7,089 nucleotides of DNA, from the NCBI GenBank assembly GCA_003645825.1, contig QNCQ01000086.1:1-7089 (forward strand), in the 5' to 3' direction. Position 1 is the first letter of the stretch, and each line of letters starts with the position of its first letter. This document shows positions 1 through 5,487 of this stretch, in pieces. The position numbers and the translations under genes are program-made. The notes beneath the pieces were generated by a model, which was given only the letters and a program-made list of their open reading frames with translations, did not search any database and had not been told where the DNA came from. This DNA comes from Fidelibacterota bacterium (GTDB lineage: Bacteria > Fidelibacterota > UBA2242 > B5-G15).

Positions 1-1530
1 CTGAGCGATGACCAACTACAACTTATAAATGCACAGCTTATGGCCATTGCTGATGAGGAGATGATAAAAGAGGTTTTTAAACATGTTACCCGCAGCAGAA
101 AAAACGTGGCCTGGGCCTATAATGAGGTTATGAGTCAGTATGAAAGAATGCTTGGAGATTCATCCTCCAGATACCAAAGCGAGAGAATGGTGGATCTCAG
201 CGACGTAAAGAGAAGGGTCTTACACCACCTGTTGTTTAACGAAAAGTATAATGCTCCCAAGATCCAAGTTCCTTCCATTGTGATTTGCGAGCGTATTGCT
301 CCGTCCGATTTGATTCATCTTCATGGTCAGGAAATCTTGGGAATAATTACAAGGTACGGAGGATATGATTCTCACTCAGGGATACTTGCCAGAGCACTGA
401 ATATTCCGTATGTCTCTGGTATTAATATTGATGAGATCTCAGATTCTGACAAAGTGGTTCTTGATGCTGACACGGCCAGAGTTTTCGTCAACCCTGATTC
501 GGTGCTGGAAAAGGAATACCTCGAGCGACAGAAAAAGTTTAGACAGAGAATAGATATTAAAAGCATAGAAGGGGAGGAACATCAAACCAGAGATGGCGTA
601 AAGATTGGTATTTATGTGAACGCTGGCTTCTACGAAGAGGTAAAGCTTATAAAACCTTCTGTGGTGAAAGGTATAGGCCTGTTCAGAACAGAATATATCT
701 GTTTTGAAAAAAATGCTATTCCCGATGAGGACGAGCAATTTGAGCTTTACACCAAGGTTCTGTTACATATGGATGGAAAGCCCGTGACATTTAGAATTTT
801 TGATTTTGGAAGAGATAAAATCCTGGATATTCTGGACATAAAAGCACTGAGGAAAAAGGAAATTCTGGAGGACACAGGGGGCATCAGGTTTGCCCTCGAA
901 AATCCCTCTCTGCTTGTTACACAATTCAGGGCTCTCATAAGATCATCCACAAATGGAGAGATAAAGATATTGCTGCCGCTTGTTAATGAAGTAGAAGAGG
1001 TGGAAAGAGCGAGGGCCCTTTTTAAAAAAGTGATGAATGAAACTGATTGTAGAAGTCTGGGATGCAAGACGGATATTCCAATCGGGGTAATGATAGAAAC
1101 TGATAGAGCTATTGAAAATCTGGAGGGTCTGGCCCAGAAGGCTGATTTCTTGAGCATAGGAACCAATGACCTTGCTGTCTATCTTCTTGGGAAAAAGAGA
1201 GATGAATACATGATAAAAAATCATTACCATCCTGAAATGTTTAGAGCCGTGAAAAAGGTGGTCGAGGTCGGAGAGAAATTCAACATCCCGGTGTACGTAT
1301 GTGGAGAGATGGCAGCTGATCCCATAGCACTTATCGGTTTAATGGGGGTGGGAATCAGATCAATAAGTGTAAATTTGAGTTCTCTTAAAATTGTTACGGA
1401 ACTAATAGCGGGTATAAATCACAAAGAAATAAGAAAACTTGAGAAGCTGATACTAAAAGAAAGAGATATCGTTTCTTTGTACAAATTATTAAACGAAACG
1501 TATCTGGACGCTGTAAAAAACCAAACTTAG
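1..1530 (+). CDS. ptsI: Phosphoenolpyruvate-protein phosphotransferase (PTS Enzyme I), 5' partial
   Basis: Enzyme I of the PEP:sugar phosphotransferase system is a cytoplasmic enzyme that moves phosphate from PEP to its own histidine and then to HPr. The frame is open from base 1. Thirteen codons before the ATG at 40 continue the family's N-terminal helical region, so that ATG is internal and about 60-65 residues lie off the edge (E. coli Enzyme I has 575; 509 are visible). Numbering from Met40, the phospho-His is H112 in GGYDSHSGILAR (bases 373-375). The PEP-binding barrel shows R216 in GLFRTEY, R252 in FRIFD, R283 in GGIR, E353 in GVMIET, N376-D377 in SIGTNDL, R387, and the catalytic Cys C421 in VCGEMAADP. 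All catalytic residues expected from E. coli Enzyme I are present, but several signature positions differ (DSH for TSH, GRDK for GGDK, NDLAV for NDLTQ). It may therefore serve a regulatory HPr rather than sugar transport; this is inference. The name ptsP is also used for such proteins. The next gene starts 10 bp downstream. Confidence 0.93.
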   Translation: MSDDQLQLINAQLMAIADEEMIKEVFKHVTRSRKNVAWAYNEVMSQYERMLGDSSSRYQSERMVDLSDVKRRVLHHLLFNEKYNAPKIQVPSIVICERIAPSDLIHLHGQEILGIITRYGGYDSHSGILARALNIPYVSGINIDEISDSDKVVLDADTARVFVNPDSVLEKEYLERQKKFRQRIDIKSIEGEEHQTRDGVKIGIYVNAGFYEEVKLIKPSVVKGIGLFRTEYICFEKNAIPDEDEQFELYTKVLLHMDGKPVTFRIFDFGRDKILDILDIKALRKKEILEDTGGIRFALENPSLLVTQFRALIRSSTNGEIKILLPLVNEVEEVERARALFKKVMNETDCRSLGCKTDIPIGVMIETDRAIENLEGLAQKADFLSIGTNDLAVYLLGKKRDEYMIKNHYHPEMFRAVKKVVEVGEKFNIPVYVCGEMAADPIALIGLMGVGIRSISVNLSSLKIVTELIAGINHKEIRKLEKLILKERDIVSLYKLLNETYLDAVKNQT

Positions 1531-1540
1531 GGGGGAAAAT
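1529..1540 (+). promoter_or_regulatory. Strong ribosome binding site of the PGI/PMI gene
   Basis: The last two bases of the Enzyme I stop codon and the next five Gs form AGGGGGG (1529-1535). It is followed by AAAAT and then the ATG at 1541, which is good Shine-Dalgarno spacing. The site overlaps the preceding stop, suggesting translational coupling of the two genes. Confidence 0.7.
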
Positions 1541-2611
1541 ATGAGTTTAAAACTGGAATACGATAGCGCTAACATGTATAATATTCTTCTTAATTTCCCG
1601 GCGCAGATTAGAGAGGCTATCGAGATTGGTAAAAGAATAGACGTGAATACCAGAGATGGTTTTCGGAACATTGTATACTGTGGAATGGGTGGCTCTGCAA
1701 TAAGCGGAGATTTTGTGAAAAATCTTCTCAGAGATAAGATAGAAGTCCCGTTTGAAGTGGTAAGAAGCTACAACTTGCCTGGATATGTGAATGATAGAAC
1801 TCTTGTTATCCTGGTAAGTTACTCGGGAAATACAGAGGAAACTCTTTCCTGTTTTTATGATGCTATAAAGAGGGGAGCTTACATCGCATGCATTTCCAGT
1901 AATGGGAAGATTGAGAAAGAGTTTCATGCCCTGAACGATAAAGGAAAAGCTTTGAGTTTTGTCAAAATACCTTCGGGATATCCACCTAGAACTGCCTTTG
2001 GATATCTGTTCGTAACACTTCTGTATCTGCTTATAAAGCTCGGATATGCAGAGAAGAATCTTCTTGATGACCTGAATGTTGCCCTTGAGCATCTTGAAGG
2101 GTGTTCTGAACGATTTAGCGTGGAAAACAGTCCAAACTATGCCTACGAACTGGCACTTTCCCTGATGAATAGACTTCCAGTTATTTATGGTAGCGCTGGG
2201 GGAACGGATGTAATAGCCCGTCGCTGGACCACTCAATTCTCAGAGAATAGCAAAATTCTGGCCTACTACAATGCTCTGCCAGAGATGAATCATAATGAGA
2301 TCGTAGGATGGGAAAATCTGGACAGTGTGCTGAAAAATATCAATGTTGTTTTCCTCAAGGATGAGGATGACAACCCGAGAGTAAAATTGAGACAGAATAT
2401 TACAAAGAGTTTGCTTATAAAAGATAATGAACCTTTGCCCAATAAAATAGTAGAGGTGGTTTCTAAAGGTGCCAATAAGCTGGATAGATGGTTATATCTG
2501 GTCTATCTTGGTGATTTCGTTTCCTGGTATCTGGCAATCCTGTACGATACAGATCCGACGCCAGTAGAAAAAATTGACATGCTAAAAAAATCTCTTGCAA
2601 AGGAAAATTAG
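1541..2611 (+). CDS. Bifunctional phosphoglucose/phosphomannose isomerase
   Basis: This 356-residue SIS-fold sugar isomerase should interconvert glucose-6-P and fructose-6-P, and also mannose-6-P and fructose-6-P, linking glycolysis to mannose and cell-surface sugar synthesis. The N-terminal SIS domain has the glycine loop GMGGSAISGD (residues 48-57) and the sugar-phosphate-binding SYSGNTEET (93-101). PPRTAFG (148-154) matches the PRxAxG element of the bifunctional family. The second half carries RWTTQFSENSK and PEMNHNEIVGWE, with E248, H251 and E253 in the region that holds the catalytic Glu and His of archaeal PGI/PMI enzymes. The C-terminal KIDMLKKSL also matches. Classical PGI and ManA lack this arrangement. 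The ATG follows a purine-rich AGGGGGG ribosome site and the upstream stop by 10 bp, so co-transcription with the Enzyme I gene is likely. The family is slightly longer here than the roughly 300-residue archaeal enzymes. I am confident of the family; dual specificity is inferred from it. Confidence 0.92.
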   Translation: MSLKLEYDSANMYNILLNFPAQIREAIEIGKRIDVNTRDGFRNIVYCGMGGSAISGDFVKNLLRDKIEVPFEVVRSYNLPGYVNDRTLVILVSYSGNTEETLSCFYDAIKRGAYIACISSNGKIEKEFHALNDKGKALSFVKIPSGYPPRTAFGYLFVTLLYLLIKLGYAEKNLLDDLNVALEHLEGCSERFSVENSPNYAYELALSLMNRLPVIYGSAGGTDVIARRWTTQFSENSKILAYYNALPEMNHNEIVGWENLDSVLKNINVVFLKDEDDNPRVKLRQNITKSLLIKDNEPLPNKIVEVVSKGANKLDRWLYLVYLGDFVSWYLAILYDTDPTPVEKIDMLKKSLAKEN

Positions 2612-2614
2612 GAC

Positions 2615-2643
2615 TTGACTGGAGTTAAATCATATTTTATATT
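2615..2643 (+). promoter_or_regulatory. Sigma70-type promoter for the DUF151 gene
   Basis: A -35 hexamer TTGACT (2615-2620, 5 of 6 to consensus) and a -10 hexamer TATATT (2638-2643, 5 of 6) are separated by exactly 17 bp. It begins three bases after the PGI/PMI stop codon and fills most of the 42-bp gap to the next gene. The expected transcription start (about 2649-2651) lies only 3-5 bases before the ATG at 2654, which would make a nearly leaderless mRNA. The sequence match is direct observation; activity is inferred. Confidence 0.55.
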
Positions 2644-2653
2644 GAAATAGATT

Positions 2654-3235
2654 ATGGTTAGAGTTCGAATTGAGAAAATAGTATTTTATCCGCCAAGTAA
2701 GGGTTATGCAATAATCCTGAGAGAGATTAACGGGTACCGTCAGCTTCCAATAATAGTTGGGGTCTTCGAAGCTCAGGCAATAGCTCTGGCTCTTGAGAAA
2801 GTATCCATGCCAAGACCTCTCAGTCATGACCTGTTTACGAATATTCTCCGATATCTAAATGCGGATATCCAGGAGATAATAGTGACAGATTTGATTGAAG
2901 GAACATTCTATGCTAAGATTTTGATAGAGCGGGAATACGATGGTGCTGTTTTCGAAATAGATTCGAGGCCGAGCGATGCAATAGCTCTTGCATTGAGAGT
3001 AAACGCTCCGATTTATGTCGAAGAAAAAGTAATGCGAGAAGCGGGGCAGAGCGTTAGAAAAAAGAAGTATGAGGATAATATAAAAAACCTGGAAGAGGTA
3101 GAGGACGACAGGCTCAGTAAAATATTTGAGCTTCAAATTCAGCTGCAGAAAGCTATTGATGAAGAAAATTATGAATTGGCAGCTAAGCTGCGGGATGAAA
3201 TAAACAGACTCGAGAAAGAATCCGAGAAGAGTTAA
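2654..3235 (+). CDS. DUF151 'bifunctional nuclease' family protein with C-terminal UVR motif
   Basis: This 193-residue soluble protein has two parts. Residues 1 to about 130 are the DUF151 (bifunctional nuclease, BFN) domain, shown by LPIIVGVFEAQAIALALE (31-48), MPRPLSHDLFTNIL (52-65) and DSRPSDAIALALR (103-115). After a charged linker, residues 154-188 form a UVR-type helical hairpin (core YELAAKLRDEINRLEKE), the short protein-interaction motif also found in UvrB, UvrC and McsA. Nuclease activity has been reported for plant relatives. The bacterial role is not established, so the product name should be read cautiously. The start is forced: an in-frame TAG lies at 2648-2650 and the first internal Met is residue 52. 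There is no Shine-Dalgarno just upstream, but a promoter sits immediately before the gene. The 3' end faces rnc across 18 bp. Family assignment is confident; function is open. Confidence 0.9.
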   Translation: MVRVRIEKIVFYPPSKGYAIILREINGYRQLPIIVGVFEAQAIALALEKVSMPRPLSHDLFTNILRYLNADIQEIIVTDLIEGTFYAKILIEREYDGAVFEIDSRPSDAIALALRVNAPIYVEEKVMREAGQSVRKKKYEDNIKNLEEVEDDRLSKIFELQIQLQKAIDEENYELAAKLRDEINRLEKESEKS

Positions 3236-3253
3236 AAAACACTTCCTTAGTAT

Positions 3254-3973
3254 TTAGTTTTCTTCTTTTACCAGGATTTGAAGTTTTTCCAGTGCCTCTT
3301 TTGAGGCACCTTCTTCTGCATTCCTTTTAGATTTCCCCTCTCCTGTTCCTATAGGCTTCTTATTAAGAGTAATCGTACACAGAAAGGTCTTATTGTGATC
3401 TGGACCGTGCGAAGAGGTGGCAAACTTTGGCTTTTTCATACCGTGCCGTTGGCAGAACTCAAGCAATCTACCCTTGTAATTGAATGAATTTACAATTTCA
3501 AGGATATCAGTTCTTTTAATGATATGTTCAAACACAAATCTACTTGCGGGTTTCAATCCACCATCGATATATATAGCCCCTATTATTGACTCAAGCAAGC
3601 TGCTTGAAATGTTTGTTACAGTGGAAGTATTGTTCATGTCTACACTTTCACTAACTTTAAGAAAAGAAACGAGCCCCAATTCTTCGGAAATTTTGGAAAG
3701 ATTTTTTTTATTAACAATGGCAGATCTGAAAAGAGATAGTTTTCCTTCATTGCTCTTGCGAAACTTCCTGAAGAGGTACTCGCTAACCACGAGTTGAAGA
3801 ACAGAATCCCCAAGGAATTCAAGCCTTTCATATGATTCCACATTCTCTTCGGTGATTGATTTGTGAGTAAGAGCTTTTTCCAGAAAAAATTTATTCTTAA
3901 AAGTATACCCCAGCTTCTTTTCAAGATCGAAGCCGGGGTGTTTAAAGAAACGCTTAAAGAATTTCAATGCCAA
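3254..3973 (-). CDS. rnc: Ribonuclease III
   Basis: RNase III is a homodimeric, Mg-dependent endonuclease that cuts double-stranded RNA in rRNA precursors and some mRNAs. The 239-residue protein has a catalytic domain at about 17-155 with the signature ERLEFLGDS (49-57) and SLLESIIGAIYIDGG (125-139). It ends in a double-stranded RNA-binding domain at about 167-232 (KGRLLEFCQ to KSKRNAEEGASKEALEKL). Metal ligands equivalent to E. coli E41, D45 and E117 are E52, D56 and E128. The position of E. coli D114, three residues before the last Glu, is Ser125 here. The start is TTG at 3971-3973 or the TTG two codons later: the frame closes at the fabF stop directly upstream and has no ATG or GTG before the conserved domain. 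The gap to fabF is 0 bp, both genes share a frame, and no Shine-Dalgarno is visible, so expression probably depends on coupling to fabF. The protein is slightly longer than E. coli's (226) through its N-terminus. Confidence 0.94.
   Translation of the reverse strand: MALKFFKRFFKHPGFDLEKKLGYTFKNKFFLEKALTHKSITEENVESYERLEFLGDSVLQLVVSEYLFRKFRKSNEGKLSLFRSAIVNKKNLSKISEELGLVSFLKVSESVDMNNTSTVTNISSSLLESIIGAIYIDGGLKPASRFVFEHIIKRTDILEIVNSFNYKGRLLEFCQRHGMKKPKFATSSHGPDHNKTFLCTITLNKKPIGTGEGKSKRNAEEGASKEALEKLQILVKEEN
3292..3309 (+). terminator. Perfect 7-bp stem with TTTT loop, possible weak terminator of the rightward genes
   Basis: GTGCCTC (3292-3298), loop TTTT and GAGGCAC (3303-3309) form a perfect GC-rich stem-loop 57 bases past the DUF151 stop. 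On the + strand a pyrimidine-rich stretch (CTTCTTCT) follows, but not a clean U-run. On the - strand purines follow, so it would not terminate rnc. The stem lies inside the 3' part of rnc (codons for ASKEAL), so it may be only a coding coincidence. No better terminator is seen between the convergent blocks. Confidence 0.25.
3907..3939 (-). other. 11-bp RNA hairpin in the 5' coding region of rnc
   Basis: Read in the rnc mRNA sense, ACCCCGGCTTC (3939 down to 3929) pairs with GAAGCTGGGGT (3917 down to 3907) over 11 bp around an 11-base loop. The single imperfect position is a G-U wobble in rnc mRNA, whereas on the opposite strand it would be an A-C mismatch. The hairpin begins 34 bases after the TTG start and covers about codons 12-23. 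A role in translation control or RNase III self-cleavage is inference. Confidence 0.45.
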
Positions 3974-5212
3974 TTATTCAAATTTTTTTATTACAATGGT
4001 AGCGTTATGTCCTCCAAATCCAAAAGAGTTTGTCAATCCGGCAAAAATTTCTTTTTCTACGGGTTTGTTGGGAGTATAATTCAGGTCGCATTCTGGGTCC
4101 GGCTCTTCATAATTAATAGTTGGTGGTATTACCTTTTCTGTAATTGCAAGAGTCAGAGCTATGGCCTCTACAGCACCTGCAGCACCAAGAAGATGTCCGG
4201 TCACAGATTTGGTTGAGCTAATATTGATCTCTTTAGCGAGTTCCCCGAATACTGCTTTTATAGCTTTTGTTTCTATCTTGTCATTGAGAGGAGTTGAGGT
4301 GCCATGAGCATTTATGTACTGTATATCAGATTTCTTCAATCCTGATGAAGCTATGGCTGTCTCCATTACCTCGATCTGTCCTTTACCTTCAGGGTCTGGG
4401 GCTGTCATATGGTATGCATCCCCTGAAAAGCCGAAGCCGGCAATTTCAGCATATATTTTGGCATTTCGCTTCATTGCGTGTTCCAGATCTTCAAGAACCA
4501 GTATTCCAGCTCCTTCAGCCATCACAAAACCGTCTCTATTCTTGTCAAATGGCCTGCTTGCTTTCTGTGGGGCATCATTCCTTGTCGAAAGAGCTCGCAT
4601 ATTGCAGAAACCCGCGAAAGAAAGGGGGGTAATGGTCGATTCCGCCCCGCCGGTAATGATTATCGATACATCTCCATTTTTAATGTGTCTGTATGCAAGT
4701 CCAATAGCGTGAGCAGAAGATGCACAGGCAGAGCTAACAGAGTAATTGGGACCTCTTATACCGAACCGCATCGATATGCATCCGGGAAGCATGTCAGGAA
4801 TCATTGCGGGAATGAGGAATGGACTGACAAAACGCTCTCCTTTGTTTAGTAACACCCTATGCTGATTTTCAAGAGTATTGATACCGCCAATACCAGCACC
4901 TGTAACAACTCCTGCGTCCGCCGGTCGTATGTGAGAGAAATCTACCCCGGCGTCCTTCACTGCCTGATATGCAGCGGCAAATCCCAGCTGAGTAAACCTG
5001 TCAAGTTTCCTGGCTTCTTTGGGCTCGAAATAATCTTTTGGATCGAAGTTTTTAACCTCTCCTGCTATTTGAGATGGAAGATGTGAAGGATCAAAGGACT
5101 TTACCCGATCTATGCCACTCCTGCCAGATACCAGATTGTCCCAGAATTCTTTTACAGTATTTCCCACCGGAGTTACGACGCCAACCCCTGTAATAACTAC
5201 TCTTCTTTCCAT
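3974..5212 (-). CDS. fabF: 3-oxoacyl-[acyl-carrier-protein] synthase II (KAS II)
   Basis: FabF performs the elongating Claisen condensation of malonyl-ACP with acyl-ACP in type II fatty acid synthesis. The 412-residue protein has the usual length for the family and a thiolase fold. The catalytic triad is plain: Cys163 in SVSSACASSAHA, His303 in INAHGTSTPLND and His340 in TKSVTGHLLGAAGA, with Lys335 also present; these numbers equal those of E. coli FabF. The C-terminal glycine-rich loop NSFGFGGHNA is intact. Cys-His-His rather than Cys-His-Asn separates it from FabH. The ATG begins the canonical MERRVVITGVGVVTPVG. The preceding Shine-Dalgarno is poor (an AAGATAG-like stretch). It lies 22 bp after acpP and directly abuts rnc, so it is part of one leftward operon. 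FabB is an alternative name within the superfamily, but FabF is the better match. Confidence 0.96.
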   Translation of the reverse strand: MERRVVITGVGVVTPVGNTVKEFWDNLVSGRSGIDRVKSFDPSHLPSQIAGEVKNFDPKDYFEPKEARKLDRFTQLGFAAAYQAVKDAGVDFSHIRPADAGVVTGAGIGGINTLENQHRVLLNKGERFVSPFLIPAMIPDMLPGCISMRFGIRGPNYSVSSACASSAHAIGLAYRHIKNGDVSIIITGGAESTITPLSFAGFCNMRALSTRNDAPQKASRPFDKNRDGFVMAEGAGILVLEDLEHAMKRNAKIYAEIAGFGFSGDAYHMTAPDPEGKGQIEVMETAIASSGLKKSDIQYINAHGTSTPLNDKIETKAIKAVFGELAKEINISSTKSVTGHLLGAAGAVEAIALTLAITEKVIPPTINYEEPDPECDLNYTPNKPVEKEIFAGLTNSFGFGGHNATIVIKKFE

Positions 5213-5234
5213 GTTTCGCTATCTTTTTTGTTTC

Positions 5235-5468
5235 TTATCCTACTTTTTCCTTGAGGTAATTTACAACATCTCCAACCGTTCTTAACTTCTCCGCTTCCTC
5301 ATCTGGAATCTCGATTCCAAACTCTTCTTCCATTTTCATTATCAGCTCTACAGTATCCAGCGAGTCTGCTCCGAGATCATCGATGAAGGAAGCCTCTGGA
5401 GTTACCTTTTCCTTTTCTACGCCAAGTTTTTCAGCGACAATATCTTTGATCTTTTCTAAATAATCCAT
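5235..5468 (-). CDS. acpP: Acyl carrier protein
   Basis: This 77-residue acidic helical protein carries growing acyl chains on a 4'-phosphopantetheine arm. Ser36 in the DSL motif (GADSLDTVELIM) is the attachment residue. The flanking helices DYLEKIKDIVAEKLGV and AEKLRTVGDVVNYLKEKV are typical. The length equals that of E. coli AcpP. The start is well supported: ATG at 5466-5468 follows AGGAGGG by 5 bases. It sits 19 bp after fabG and 22 bp before fabF, beside the enzymes that use it as substrate carrier. The strong ribosome site fits the high expression this protein normally has. No alternative identity is plausible. Confidence 0.97.
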   Translation of the reverse strand: MDYLEKIKDIVAEKLGVEKEKVTPEASFIDDLGADSLDTVELIMKMEEEFGIEIPDEEAEKLRTVGDVVNYLKEKVG

Positions 5469-5473
5469 TTTAA

Positions 5474-5480
5474 CCCTCCT
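5474..5480 (-). promoter_or_regulatory. Near-consensus Shine-Dalgarno of acpP
   Basis: On the - strand AGGAGGG lies 5 bases before the acpP ATG. It is the strongest ribosome site in the leftward operon; fabF and rnc have weak or absent sites. This suggests that ACP output is raised by translation initiation within a shared transcript. Confidence 0.75.
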
Positions 5481-5487
5481 AAGTTTT

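Noticed and set aside
40..42. ATG at 40 as the true start of the Enzyme I gene
   Set aside because: The frame is open to base 1 and the upstream codons match the family's N-terminal helices, so the gene continues off the left edge.
1547..2236. Long open frame (229 codons) antisense to the PGI/PMI gene
   Set aside because: It lies wholly within a gene with clear catalytic motifs, and its own translation shows no recognisable domain or ribosome site. It is best explained as a shadow frame.
3179..3191. Palindrome GCAGCTAAGCTGC in the DUF151 gene
   Set aside because: It has a one-base loop that cannot form a normal hairpin, sits inside the conserved UVR motif codons, and has no T-run. It is probably coding coincidence.
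3863..4216. + strand open frame bridging the rnc/fabF junction
   Set aside because: It is antisense to two well-defined genes, has low-complexity Phe/Lys/Ser-rich translation and has no recognisable domain.
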